From the NCBI RefSeq assembly GCF_947501415.1, contig NZ_CANMVL010000033.1:1-64000 (forward strand): a stretch of DNA of 64,000 bases. The letters are read 5' to 3'. The notes under the pieces are model-generated. The model was not told the DNA's origin. It did not search any database and saw only the letters and a program-made list of their open reading frames with translations. Below are positions 29,473-40,890 of the stretch, piece after piece; within the stretch, counting starts at the first letter, position 1, and every line of letters starts with the position of its first letter. The position numbers and the translations under genes were made by a program. This DNA comes from an uncultured Halomonas sp. GTDB taxonomy: Bacteria > Pseudomonadota > Gammaproteobacteria > Pseudomonadales > Halomonadaceae.

Positions 29473-30786
29473 TTGGATAAACGCTTCCCCTTCGTCGACT
29501 GGTTTCGCAACTCCTCGCCCTATATCAATGCTCATCGCGGACGAACCTTCGTCATTCTGATCGAAGGCGAGGCGATGGCGCGGGGGCATGGCGAGCAGTT
29601 GATCCAGGATCTAACGCTACTGCATACCCTGGGGGTACGGCTGGTCGTGGTGTTCGGCATTCGGCCTCAGGTACGCCAGGCACTGGATGCGGCAGGGGTC
29701 ACGCCGGGGCAGCATCAGGGGCGCTGGGTTGCCGATGGAGAGGTGATGGCCTGCATCGAGCGAGTGGCCGCCGAGCAGCTGCTATGGCTGGAGGCGCGCT
29801 TCTCGTTGGGCCTTCCCAATACGCCGATGCATGGTGTGGAACTCTCTGCGATCTCCGGCAATCTGGTAATGGCCAAGCCGCTCGGTGTGCGGGAGGGAGT
29901 CGACTTCGATCATAGCGGTGAGGTGCGCCGGGTGCGTACCCAGGCCATCGAGGGGCTGCTGGAGCAGGGCGCTCTGGTGGTGCTGCCACCACTGGGCTTC
30001 TCCAGCACCGGAGAAGTCTTCGACCTCGACGCCTCGGATGTGGCCCAGCATGCCGCCATGGCGCTGTCGGCCGACAAGCTGATCCTGCTCGGCGAGGCCA
30101 GTGGCCTCTGCGATGCCAGTGGCCAGCTGCAGCGTCAGCTGACGCCCGCCGAAGCCGGGCCGCTGCTGAATCAGGCGCCCCCCGGCAGCGAGCTTGCACG
30201 TCATCTGGAGGCCGCCTGTCAGGCCGCTCGCCACGGGGTGGCGCGTACGCACCTGCTCTCGTGGCACGACCATGACGCCCTGCTTGGCGAGCTCTTCACC
30301 CGCGACGGGGTCGGCACCATGATCACCCGGCATCGTTACGAGCAGCTGCGCTCGGCGGAGCTGGCGGATATCGGTGGCCTGCTGGAGCTGCTCGAACCGC
30401 TGGAGCAGCGCAGCATGCTGGTCCCTCGCTCCCGGGAACGGCTGGAGCACGAGATCGACGATTATCTGGTGATCGAGCGCGACGGCATGATCATTGGCTG
30501 TGCTGCCCTGCATCGGTTCGATGATGCCGAGATGGGCGAGCTCGCCTGCGTGGCGGTTCACGATGACTATCGTGGCGGTGCTCGCGGCGAGCTGCTGCTG
30601 GCCGAGCTCGAGCGGCGTGCCAGGCGGCAGGGCCTGACGGCGCTGTTTGCCCTCAGCACCCACACCACCCACTGGTTCTTCGAGCACGGCTTTCGTCTGG
30701 CCGATCTCGAGGCGCTGCCACCGCTGCGCCGGGACACCTACAATCACGCCCGCAAGTCCAAGGTGCTGGTCAAGTCTCTCGGCTGA
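29473..30786 (+). CDS. argA: N-acetylglutamate synthase ArgA
   Basis: First enzyme of arginine biosynthesis: acetyl-CoA plus glutamate gives N-acetylglutamate. It has 437 aa, close to E. coli ArgA (443). The N-terminal amino-acid-kinase-like domain (about 15-280; PYINAHRGRTFVI, LVVVFGIRPQ, GNLVMAKPLGV) senses arginine. The C-terminal GNAT domain (about 290-437; LACVAVHDDYRGG, then RRDTYNHARKSKVLVKSLG) is catalytic. TTG at 29473 is chosen because GGAGAG lies six bases upstream and no good ATG is near. Single-gene transcript. Confidence 0.95.
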   Translation: MDKRFPFVDWFRNSSPYINAHRGRTFVILIEGEAMARGHGEQLIQDLTLLHTLGVRLVVVFGIRPQVRQALDAAGVTPGQHQGRWVADGEVMACIERVAAEQLLWLEARFSLGLPNTPMHGVELSAISGNLVMAKPLGVREGVDFDHSGEVRRVRTQAIEGLLEQGALVVLPPLGFSSTGEVFDLDASDVAQHAAMALSADKLILLGEASGLCDASGQLQRQLTPAEAGPLLNQAPPGSELARHLEAACQAARHGVARTHLLSWHDHDALLGELFTRDGVGTMITRHRYEQLRSAELADIGGLLELLEPLEQRSMLVPRSRERLEHEIDDYLVIERDGMIIGCAALHRFDDAEMGELACVAVHDDYRGGARGELLLAELERRARRQGLTALFALSTHTTHWFFEHGFRLADLEALPPLRRDTYNHARKSKVLVKSLG

Positions 30787-30947
30787 GCATGCCGGCGTGT
30801 TATCGCAACGATCTCGCCTGCCATTCGCCAATGATATGGCAAGCCATGTCCTGTCGCCGTGAGGTGTCACCGCCTGTGCGGTCGTCGCGGTTTGGCGACT
30901 CTCTAAGCTATTGATGGGTATGACTGTTTAGAGATTCTCTCCGCTTG

Positions 30948-30965
30948 TGTCTTTTTCTTGCGACA
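30948..30965 (+). promoter_or_regulatory. Perfect GlrR binding site consensus
   Basis: TGTCTTTTTCTTGCGACA matches TGTC-N10-GACA, the site reported for GlrR in the enterobacterial glmY promoter. It is about 130 bp upstream of the predicted start of transcription, a normal distance for a sigma-54 activator, and glrR itself is encoded 2.8 kb downstream. Confidence 0.65.
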
Positions 30966-31062
30966 TAATCCAGGTCGCAAGCCTCCCCGTCGCCCGGGTT
31001 GGAACACATCTTGAGCATACGAGGTTGTGTAAGTAGTTGAATTTAAACTATTTATTTAATTC

Positions 31063-31077
31063 TGGCACGAGGTTCGC
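31063..31077 (+). promoter_or_regulatory. Sigma-54 (RpoN) promoter
   Basis: TGGCACGAGGTTCGC keeps the required GG-N10-GC spacing and the full -24 element TGGCACG; the -12 element is TTCGC instead of TTGC, with GC conserved. Predicted transcription start is near 31089. It reads away from argA towards glrK. Confidence 0.65.
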
Positions 31078-31088
31078 AATATGTGAGA

Positions 31089-31572
31089 TGAGCGACGGGA
31101 GTGGTTCATTACGGCTCGAACCATTTCGATCGCGGCGGGGGCGGAACGACACTGCCCTGTGCCTCGCCTCCAAAGCGATCAGCGTCTGCTCCTAGCGATG
31201 TGTGACTTAGGTTGCGATGAGACGGGTACCGACATGCTCAGGGATGCGTACCCAAGGGCAAGGATGCCCCGGCATGGATGCCTCTCTCCCCCCTTGCGGG
31301 GGATGGAATTGCGCAGTGGCGCCATGGCACGAATGGTTTCGACAAGGCCAGGCGGCACTGCCAGAAACGAAGCGGGATGGTCGGTCTTCGATGACCTGCC
31401 GTCCGCATGAGGAGGGCCAGCCCCTGGTGGCAGATGGCTCGCTCATGGCTTCGAGGGCCTTCCCCGGCCCGTTTGGAAGGGTGGACGTTGGTTGGACCAG
31501 GCCGCCATCGGTGATCCTTCCAGACCCTTCAGTTCCCTGCGTATTGGGCCGGCTCTGCCGGCCTTTTTTTTT
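31089..31572 (+). ncRNA. Candidate sigma-54-dependent small or leader RNA (GlmY-like position)
   Basis: About 480 nt between a sigma-54 promoter and a strong terminator, with no convincing reading frame; an 83-codon frame at 31159-31410 has no ribosome-binding site or recognisable product. The predicted 5' end can form a hairpin (TGGTTC 31102-31107 with GAACCA 31118-31123), and others occur (GGGTAC 31224-31229 with GTACCC 31248-31253). In Enterobacteriaceae the sRNA GlmY is encoded exactly here, upstream of glrK, but is about 200 nt long. Homology to GlmY is not shown; the inference rests on position and promoter. The RNA may be shorter through processing or a second promoter. Confidence 0.4.
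31547..31572 (+). terminator. Strong terminator upstream of glrK
   Basis: GGCCGGC (31547-31553) pairs perfectly with GCCGGCC (31557-31563) around TCT, followed by nine T. It lies in front of glrK and must end a transcript that starts in the 30.8-31.5 kb region. Confidence 0.88.
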
Positions 31573-31639
31573 ATCACTCGCATGCCGCGATCGTGAGGGC
31601 ACGGCGCCCAGGCAAACTCTGGTATCCTGAAGGTTCGAC

Positions 31640-33184
31640 ATGATGGCAACCCCATCCGCCACCCCGCTCCCTGGTTATCTGCGAAGAACGCTGGACATGG
31701 CCACCCGAGTCGCCCGTCGCTGGCGCCCCCGCTCCCTGCTGCAGCTTGTGCTGATCGCCTTCGTGGTGGTGATGCTGCCGTTGGGCGTGCTGATGTTCCA
31801 GGCGGGCCAGGCTCTCTCCGAGCTTACCCGGCTGGCCGACGCCAGTGCTCGCCAGGCGGTGGAGGAGACGCGGCGCGCCCGGACCCTGGGGGTATTGGCC
31901 CTGGAGATGGAGCGTAGTGCACGGCAGTATGCCGTCCTGGAGCAGGAGAGCCTGCTGAAGATCTATGCCGCCCGGCTCGAGGAGTATCGTCAACTGCTGG
32001 GTCGGCAGCGGGAGCTGCTGCCGGAGGCTCCTGTCGTGGAGGCGCTGGAGGCGCTTCTCGTACGCTTGAGCGATCTGCCCGGCCTGGAGCTGGCGGCGTT
32101 CAAGGAGCGGCTCGACGCCTTCCCGGCACTCGCTGAACATACCGAAGCGCTGCGCCAGGCCACCAATCAGCGCATCGATACGCGTATCGATGCCATCCGT
32201 GAGGGCGCGCGAGGGGTGCAGAGGCAGCTGTGGTGGCAGACCGGGGCTCTGGTGTCGGCCAGCCTGGTGCTGATGCTGCTGTTCTCATGGCTGATCATTC
32301 GTCCGGTGCGCCAGCTGGAACGCCGTATCCTGGGGATCGGCAGTGGCTCCCGCGAGTCACCACCCCGCCCGGTACAAGGTCCCGCCGAGTTGATTCAGCT
32401 GGATGAGCGCCTCGACTGGCTCGCCTCGCGTCTCGATGAGCTGGAGGTCGATAAGCAGCGTTTCCTGCGCCATATGTCTCATGAGCTCAAGACCCCGCTG
32501 GCCAGCGTGCGTGAAGGGTCGGCGCTGCTGGGCGACGGGGTGGCCGGCAAGCTGAACCCGCAGCAGCAGGAGATTCTCGAGCTGATCGATGGCAGCGGCC
32601 GCGAGCTGCAGCGGCTGATTGAGCAGCTGCTCGACTACAACCTGCTGCAGCAGAACCGCCGGGTGAAGATCGAGCGGATCGACGTTGCCACCCTGCTGCA
32701 CGAGGTGCTGGCCAAGCATCGTCTGGCGTTGGCCAACAAGGGAATGCGGGTCGAGGGCTTCGATGGCCCGGTGGTGTGGCCACTGGATCGTGCCGCGACT
32801 GGGCATATCCTCGATAATCTGGTCTCCAACGCCATCGCCTATGGTGAGGAGGGGGGTGTGCTGGAGATCCGTGCTCGGCAGCGCCGAGATCGCCTTGAGC
32901 TGGAGGTGGCCAACAGCGGCGAACCCATTGCCGAGGCGGATCGCCCACGGTTGTTCGAGCCCTTCTATCAGGGCGGCACGCGTCGCAAGGGGCCGCTCAA
33001 GGGGTCCGGCATCGGGCTCTCGGTAGCGGCGGACTGCGCCCGCCTGCAGCAGGGCGAACTGGCGCTGGTGACAGATCCACGCCTGGCGGTCTGCTTCCGC
33101 CTGACGCTGCCGCACACGGCCCTCTCGAGGGTGGACCCTACTGACATGCCTGCCGAGTTGGCAGACCCGCAAGCGAGGAACTGA
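31640..33184 (+). CDS. glrK: Sensor histidine kinase GlrK (QseE/YfhK)
   Basis: Membrane histidine kinase (514 aa). Membrane segments at about 32-53 and 204-221 flank a roughly 150-residue helical sensor region with LALEMERSARQYAVLE, a block characteristic of GlrK. HAMP follows, then the HisKA box HMSHELKTPLAS (phospho-His281) and the HATPase domain (N box DNLVSNAIAYGEEGG, G boxes KGSGIGLS). It phosphorylates GlrR; in enterobacteria the pair controls sigma-54 promoters of glmY and rpoE in response to the cell envelope. It starts the glrK-glrG-glrR operon, 67 bp after a terminator. Confidence 0.94.
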   Translation: MMATPSATPLPGYLRRTLDMATRVARRWRPRSLLQLVLIAFVVVMLPLGVLMFQAGQALSELTRLADASARQAVEETRRARTLGVLALEMERSARQYAVLEQESLLKIYAARLEEYRQLLGRQRELLPEAPVVEALEALLVRLSDLPGLELAAFKERLDAFPALAEHTEALRQATNQRIDTRIDAIREGARGVQRQLWWQTGALVSASLVLMLLFSWLIIRPVRQLERRILGIGSGSRESPPRPVQGPAELIQLDERLDWLASRLDELEVDKQRFLRHMSHELKTPLASVREGSALLGDGVAGKLNPQQQEILELIDGSGRELQRLIEQLLDYNLLQQNRRVKIERIDVATLLHEVLAKHRLALANKGMRVEGFDGPVVWPLDRAATGHILDNLVSNAIAYGEEGGVLEIRARQRRDRLELEVANSGEPIAEADRPRLFEPFYQGGTRRKGPLKGSGIGLSVAADCARLQQGELALVTDPRLAVCFRLTLPHTALSRVDPTDMPAELADPQARN

Positions 33185-33188
33185 TGTG

Positions 33189-33758
33189 ATGACACTGCGT
33201 CCCCTGTTGGCCTGTCTACTGGCCATCTGGCTGGTCGGTTGCGAGAGTCTGCCGCGGGGGCTGATGGAGCACTCCACCGAGCCGGCCAGCGTCGTGGAGT
33301 CTGTTGCCCACTGCCGGGCCGAACTGCCGAGCTTCACCGACGAGGCGTGCCTGCTGCGGGAGTGGGTCGACTTCGGGCTGGCGTCGCAGCGCGGTGATCG
33401 CGCCTGGCGTGATGCCATGCTCAAGCGCCTGGAAGGAGAGGAGGCGGAGCGGCGCCTGGCTCGCGCCGTGGCGCTCTCATGGGGGAGCCACCGGCAGTGG
33501 GTGCTTGCCTCGGAGCTTTACAAGGCCGACCTGAGCGCCGCGCCTGTGACCCTGCAGCCGCTGCTGCGCTACTGGCTCAATGAGCTGGAGCGTCGCCGCG
33601 CCATGCTCGGGCGACTGAATGCCGCGCGCTCCTCCCAGGTGGATAGCGAGGCCCGTATCACCGCCTTGGAGGAGGAGAAGGCCGCCCTGGCGGAGAAGCT
33701 CGAGGCGCTGACCGCCATCGAGCGAAGTATCAACCTGCGACAGCAGAACGAAGAATGA
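33189..33758 (+). CDS. glrG: GlrG/QseG outer-membrane lipoprotein
   Basis: 189-aa lipoprotein. Signal peptide with lipobox LVGC (Cys18) and Glu at +2. The body is helical, with a C-terminal coiled coil (EARITALEEEKAALAEKLEAL). It is encoded between glrK and glrR, as YfhG/QseG is in enterobacteria, where it modulates the kinase. Sequence identity to QseG seems low, so the call rests on context, size and lipobox. ATG 33189 is preferred; GTG 33186 immediately precedes it. Confidence 0.8.
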   Translation: MTLRPLLACLLAIWLVGCESLPRGLMEHSTEPASVVESVAHCRAELPSFTDEACLLREWVDFGLASQRGDRAWRDAMLKRLEGEEAERRLARAVALSWGSHRQWVLASELYKADLSAAPVTLQPLLRYWLNELERRRAMLGRLNAARSSQVDSEARITALEEEKAALAEKLEALTAIERSINLRQQNEE

Positions 33759-33771
33759 TGGAGGCCTCGAT

Positions 33772-35187
<1,416 letters not shown>

Positions 35188-35202
35188 GGGCTCACGAAAC
35201 GA

Positions 35203-35230
35203 CTGTCCCCCGCCATGTGGCGGGGGACAG
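35203..35230. terminator. Perfect 13-bp hairpin between convergent glrR and peroxiredoxin
   Basis: CTGTCCCCCGCCA (35203-35215) pairs with TGGCGGGGGACAG (35218-35230). It lies in the convergent gap and can serve both strands, although neither side has a good T tract. Confidence 0.55.
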
Positions 35231-35250
35231 GGGATCACATTGTGCTCCGC

Positions 35251-35907
35251 TTACTGCTGGGGAAGCTTGGTGCGACGCAGGTAGGGGAAGACGGTCTCGA
35301 ATTCGCCGAACTTGGCCTTGGCATCCTCGTCGGAGACCGTCGGGGGAATGATCACGTCTTCGCCCACGGTCCAGTCCGCCGGGGTGGCGACGCCCTTGCC
35401 GTTGGCGGTCTGCAGGGCATCCAGGGCACGCAGTACCTCGGCGAAGTTGCGACCGACGTTCATCGGGTAGGTCATGGAGAGCTTGAGCTGCTTGTCTGGA
35501 CCGATGATGAACACCGAGCGGACCGTGGCGCTGTCGGCGGGAGTCCGGCCGTCGGGCAGGTAGGCCTCGGCGGGCAGCATGTCGAACAGCTTGGCGACCT
35601 TGAGGTCCTCGTCGGCGATGATCGGGAAGCCGACATCGCTGCTGGCATAGCTCTCGATGTCCTTGATCCAGCCCTTGTGCTCCTCCACGCCATCCACCGA
35701 GATGCCGATCACCTTGGTATCGCGCTTCTTCCACTCATCGCTGAGCTTGGCCACGGCGCCGAACTCGGTGGTGCAGACCGGGGTGAAGTCCTTGGGGTGG
35801 GAGAACAGGATGGCCCACTTGCCGTCCAGCCACTCGTGGAAGCGGATGGCACCCTGGCTGGTGTCGGCCTCGAAGTCCGGTACGAGGTCATTGATGCGCA
35901 GAGACAT
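35251..35907 (-). CDS. 1-Cys peroxiredoxin (Prx6-like)
   Basis: 218-aa thiol peroxidase of the Prx6/1-Cys group. It reduces H2O2, alkyl hydroperoxides or peroxynitrite in the cytoplasm. Peroxidatic Cys45 lies in HPKDFTPVCTTE; the long C-terminal domain with PMNVGRNFAEVLRALDALQ and PADWTVGEDVIIPP is typical of this class, and no resolving Cys is seen. ATG 35907 follows a purine-rich AAGGAGT. Probably monocistronic. Confidence 0.94.
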   Translation of the reverse strand: MSLRINDLVPDFEADTSQGAIRFHEWLDGKWAILFSHPKDFTPVCTTEFGAVAKLSDEWKKRDTKVIGISVDGVEEHKGWIKDIESYASSDVGFPIIADEDLKVAKLFDMLPAEAYLPDGRTPADSATVRSVFIIGPDKQLKLSMTYPMNVGRNFAEVLRALDALQTANGKGVATPADWTVGEDVIIPPTVSDEDAKAKFGEFETVFPYLRRTKLPQQ

Positions 35908-36021
35908 GTGTGACTCCTTGATACATGGTGATGGAATCCCGCCCTTGGCGGGAGTGTCGCAAGAACAGTCGACGAAACGGCATCTGGCCCCGAACGTCAA
36001 GACGACTTGCGACTAAGCTTA

Positions 36022-36056
36022 GATAGCGCAGGGGGTTGTGAGCTCCCTGCGCTATC
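36022..36056. terminator. 12-bp hairpin at the end of xseA
   Basis: GATAGCGCAGGG (36022-36033) pairs perfectly with CCCTGCGCTATC (36045-36056) and includes the xseA stop codon. There is no T run on the leftward strand (TAAGCTTAG), so it is an imperfect terminator or a 3' end stabiliser. Confidence 0.5.
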
Positions 36057-37422
36057 GGTTCGACCGCTTGGCGGTCGGAATATCGGTGTCATGAGGAACT
36101 ACCTCGAGCGTCAGGCGTCCCTCCCCCAGGCGGGCGGTCAGGTGGTCGCCGGGAGCGGCGTCGTCGGCTCGTCGTACCACGCGCGCCTGCTTGTCCTCGA
36201 GTATCGCATAGCCACGGCCCAACACCGCCAGGGGGCTGACGGCATGGAGCTCCCTGGCGACCGCTGTCAGACGCTCGCGATGACGCACCAGCGCCCGCGG
36301 CGCCGCGATGCTAAGACGCTGGCTCGTCGCCTCGAGGCGACGTTCGGCCAGCGCCAGTTGGCGGCCGGGCGGGTGTGCCGTCAGGCGGCGCTTCAGCTGG
36401 GCCTGGTGTCGGTTGGCCTCGGTCAGGCGTGCCTGGAGGGCTCGTGTCAGTCGTCCGGCCAGTTGCGCCAGCGCCTGGCGGCGGTGCTCCAGTTTCTCGC
36501 CAGGGTGACGCAGCCGCGCCCGCTGATGATCCAGTCGCTGACCCTCGGCATCGAGCCGAGACTGGATCGCGCGCACCAGGCGTGCCTGGAGCATCACCAG
36601 ACGGTGGGCGAGATCATGGCGATCCGGCACCAGTCGCGCCGCTCCCGCGGAGGGGGTGGGGGCGCGTGCATCGGCGGCGAAGTCGGCAAGGGTCGCATCC
36701 ACCTCGTGGCCCACCGCCGACATGACCGGCAGTCGTGAATGGAAAATCGCCCGAGCCAGGTGCTCGTCGTTGAAGGCCCACAGGTCCTCCAGGCTGCCGC
36801 CGCCCCGGGTGAGGAGGATGGCGTCGCGGTTCGGGTCGAGGTTCGCCTGGCGATTGAGCAATCCCAGCGCCGAGATCATTGCCGGCACCGCCTCGCGTCC
36901 CTGGACCGCCACCGGAATCAGTGTCACGTTCACCATGGGCCAGCGCGCGTCAAGTACTGCCAGTACATCACGAATCGCCGCACCGGTAGGTGAGGTGACG
37001 ATCAGCAGGTGGCGTGGCGGACAGGCCAGGGGGCGGGCGTTGGCGAACACGCCTTCGCTGTCGAGGCGTGACTTGAGCCGTTCGTAGGCCGCCAGCAGCT
37101 CGCCCAGGCCCGCGGCCTGCACCGCTTCCGCGATCAGCTGATAGTCGCCTCTGGGTTCGAAGACCGACAGCCGCCCGCGTACCTTGACCCGGTCGCCGTC
37201 GCGCATCGGCGCCCCCACGAAGCGTGCACGGCTCCGAAACAGGGCGCCGCGCAGCTGGGCATGCTCATCCTTGAGGGTAAAGTAGACATGACCGGAGCTG
37301 GGGCGCGAGACCCCGGAGAGCTCGCCCTCGACCCAGATATCGCCGAAGCGCCCCTCCAACAGCTGCCGGGCGATGCGGTTGAGCTCGCTGACGGAAAGGG
37401 GCGGGGCATCGGGGTGGCTCAT
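36052..37422 (-). CDS. xseA: Exodeoxyribonuclease VII large subunit XseA
   Basis: Large subunit (456 aa) of the single-strand-specific exonuclease VII. N-terminal OB fold (about 5-105; LSVSELNRIARQLLEGRFGDIWVEGELSGVSRP in sections, YFTLKDE), then the catalytic domain with ITSPTGAAIRDVL, LTRGGGSLEDLWAFNDE and VGHEVDATLADFAADARAPTPSAAA-type region (here TPSAGAA), then a long Arg/Ala/Gln coiled coil (about 280-410) that binds XseB. ATG 37422 has GAGGAG upstream. It is divergent from guaB. Confidence 0.95.
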   Translation of the reverse strand: MSHPDAPPLSVSELNRIARQLLEGRFGDIWVEGELSGVSRPSSGHVYFTLKDEHAQLRGALFRSRARFVGAPMRDGDRVKVRGRLSVFEPRGDYQLIAEAVQAAGLGELLAAYERLKSRLDSEGVFANARPLACPPRHLLIVTSPTGAAIRDVLAVLDARWPMVNVTLIPVAVQGREAVPAMISALGLLNRQANLDPNRDAILLTRGGGSLEDLWAFNDEHLARAIFHSRLPVMSAVGHEVDATLADFAADARAPTPSAGAARLVPDRHDLAHRLVMLQARLVRAIQSRLDAEGQRLDHQRARLRHPGEKLEHRRQALAQLAGRLTRALQARLTEANRHQAQLKRRLTAHPPGRQLALAERRLEATSQRLSIAAPRALVRHRERLTAVARELHAVSPLAVLGRGYAILEDKQARVVRRADDAAPGDHLTARLGEGRLTLEVVPHDTDIPTAKRSNR

Positions 37423-37477
37423 GGCGCTGGCTCCTCGGACAACAGAGGCTCAGGGTAGCATGGTGTCGTGTTGGTTC

Positions 37478-39028
<1,551 letters not shown>

Positions 39029-39060
39029 AAAGCGCCGCTGGAATGGCGCCATGCGTTGTT

Positions 39061-39120
39061 GAAAACGGCCTCGGCATGCTCATTGACAGACTCGTCAACT
39101 CCGCTGCCTCGGCCGTTTTC
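39061..39120 (+). promoter_or_regulatory. Large structured inverted repeat between guaB and guaA
   Basis: GAAAACGGCC (39061-39070) pairs perfectly with GGCCGTTTTC (39111-39120); after a two-base mismatch GGCA pairs with TGCC, and inside the loop TTGAC (39083-39087) pairs with GTCAA (39094-39098). A smaller GCGCC/GGCGC hairpin lies just before it at about 39032-39051. The 177-nt gap has no gene. It could be an attenuator or processing site setting the guaB:guaA ratio. Confidence 0.45.
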
Positions 39121-39205
39121 GCCTAGCCTGACGCTCATCCAGCAACGCTCGCAGGATTTTCTACGTATTTTCAGCCTTGGCCTAGATGCCCTAGCGGATG
39201 CTTTC

Positions 39206-40783
39206 ATGACCGATATTCACGCCCACAAGATCCTGATCCTCGACTTCGGCTCCCAGTACACCCAGCTGATCGCCCGCCGCGTGCGCGAGATCGGCGTCTA
39301 CTCCGAGGTTCGCGCCTTCGATATCAGCGAGGCCGAGATTCGCGAGTACGCCCCCAACGGCATCATCCTCGCCGGCGGCCCCGAGTCGGTCACCGAGCTG
39401 GATTCGCCCCGTGCCCCGCAGTGCGTGTTCGAGATGGGTCTGCCGGTGCTCGGCATCTGCTACGGCATGCAGACCATGGCCGAGCAGCTCGGTGGTGCCG
39501 TCGAGGGCTCCCATGTTCATGAGTTCGGCTATGCGCAGATTCGTCTCGACGCCGAAACGGCGCTGTTTCGCGATATCTCCGACCATATCGATGCCGAGAC
39601 GGGCAAGAACCTGCTCGATGTCTGGATGAGTCATGGTGACAAGGTCTCCCGGGTGCCCGACGAGTTCACTGTGACCGCCTCGACGCCGAGCTGCCCGATC
39701 GCCGCCATGGCCTGGGAGGAGAAGCGTTTCTTCGGGGTGCAGTTCCACCCCGAGGTGACCCACACCCTGCAGGGGCAGCGCATCCTCGAGCACTTCGTGG
39801 TCGATATCTGTCAGTCCGAATGTAACTGGACGCCGGCCCGCATCATCGAGGATCAGATCGAGCGCGTGCGCGAGAAGGTGGGCGATCGTCATGTTCTGCT
39901 CGGCCTCTCCGGCGGCGTCGACTCCTCGGTGGTGGCCGCACTCCTGCACAAGGCCATCGGTGACCAGCTGACCTGCGTCTTCGTCGACAATGGCCTGCTG
40001 CGCAAGGCCGAGGGTGACCAGGTGATGGAGACCTTCGCTCGTCACATGGGCGTCAAGGTGATTCGCGTGGACGCCGAGGACCAGTTCCTCGACAAGCTGA
40101 AGGGCGAGGCCGACCCCGAGGCCAAGCGCAAGATCATCGGCAACACCTTTATCGATGTCTTCGACGCCGAGGCCGCCAAGATCGAGGGAGTCGACTTCCT
40201 GGCCCAGGGCACCATCTACCCGGATGTGATCGAGTCCGCCGCCGCCAAGACCGGCAAGGCGCACGTGATCAAGTCGCACCACAACGTGGGTGGCCTGCCC
40301 GAGACCATGAAGCTCAAGCTGGTCGAGCCGCTGCGCGAGCTGTTCAAGGATGAGGTGCGCAAGCTCGGTGTCGAGCTCGGTCTGCCCTACGACATGGTCT
40401 ACCGTCACCCCTTCCCGGGGCCGGGCCTGGGCGTGCGCATCCTCGGCGAGGTGAGGAAGGAGTACGCCGATATCCTGCGCGAGGCCGATGCCATCTTTAT
40501 CGAGGAGCTGCACAAGGCCGACTGGTATCACAAGACCAGCCAGGCCTTCGCGGTCTTCCTGCCGGTGAAGTCGGTCGGCGTGGTCGGCGACGCCCGCCGC
40601 TACGAATGGGTCATCGCCCTGCGCGCCGTGGAGACCATCGACTTCATGACCGCCCGCTGGGCGCACCTGCCTTACGAGTTGCTGGAGACCGTCTCCAATC
40701 GCATCATCAACGAGATCACCGGCGTTTCTCGTGTCACCTACGACGTCAGCAGCAAGCCGCCGGCCACCATCGAGTGGGAATGA
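39206..40783 (+). CDS. guaA: GMP synthase (glutamine-hydrolysing) GuaA
   Basis: Converts XMP to GMP using ATP and glutamine (525 aa). Class I glutaminase domain with nucleophile Cys85 in GICYGMQ and His-Glu in FHPEVTH, then the ATP pyrophosphatase P-loop LSGGVDSS, and the dimerisation domain ending PPATIEWE. The ATG at 39206 begins [17 protein letters not shown] and has only a weak ribosome-binding site; reading frames extending further upstream have no homology. A terminator follows. Confidence 0.97.
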   Translation: MTDIHAHKILILDFGSQYTQLIARRVREIGVYSEVRAFDISEAEIREYAPNGIILAGGPESVTELDSPRAPQCVFEMGLPVLGICYGMQTMAEQLGGAVEGSHVHEFGYAQIRLDAETALFRDISDHIDAETGKNLLDVWMSHGDKVSRVPDEFTVTASTPSCPIAAMAWEEKRFFGVQFHPEVTHTLQGQRILEHFVVDICQSECNWTPARIIEDQIERVREKVGDRHVLLGLSGGVDSSVVAALLHKAIGDQLTCVFVDNGLLRKAEGDQVMETFARHMGVKVIRVDAEDQFLDKLKGEADPEAKRKIIGNTFIDVFDAEAAKIEGVDFLAQGTIYPDVIESAAAKTGKAHVIKSHHNVGGLPETMKLKLVEPLRELFKDEVRKLGVELGLPYDMVYRHPFPGPGLGVRILGEVRKEYADILREADAIFIEELHKADWYHKTSQAFAVFLPVKSVGVVGDARRYEWVIALRAVETIDFMTARWAHLPYELLETVSNRIINEITGVSRVTYDVSSKPPATIEWE

Positions 40784-40815
40784 TGCTACCCGTTGCATGT
40801 TGCCGGTCGTCAGGG

Positions 40816-40843
40816 ACCCGCCACTCGGCGGGTTTCTTTTTTT
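40816..40843 (+). terminator. Terminator of guaA
   Basis: ACCCGCC (40816-40822) pairs with GGCGGGT (40827-40833) around ACTC, followed by TTCTTTTTTT. Confidence 0.88.
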
Positions 40844-40890
40844 GACTCATCGCAGACTGGCGAGCCTTCGCCGATGATAGGGGGAAGAAG

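Larger units (their letters stand above)
30787..31088 (+). promoter_or_regulatory. Upstream control region with GlrR-type sites and IHF site
   Basis: Non-coding stretch after argA. TGTC-N10-GACA, the GlrR binding consensus, occurs perfectly at 30948-30965; a weaker copy (CGTC-N10-GACT) is at 30883-30900, 65 bp away. An IHF-like site, TAAGTAGTTGAAT (31030-31042, one mismatch to YAANNNNTTGATW), sits in an AT-rich tract between these sites and a sigma-54 promoter at 31063-31077. This is the standard enhancer - DNA bend - sigma-54 promoter arrangement. Confidence 0.6.

Noticed and set aside
31325..31341. Second sigma-54-like -24 element (TGGCACGAATGGTTTCG)
   Set aside because: The obligatory GC at -12 is missing at the right spacing.
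31159..31410. Possible 83-aa protein in the glrK upstream region
   Set aside because: No ribosome-binding site, no recognisable motif, and it lies between a sigma-54 promoter and a terminator in a region with hairpins; a non-coding role fits better.
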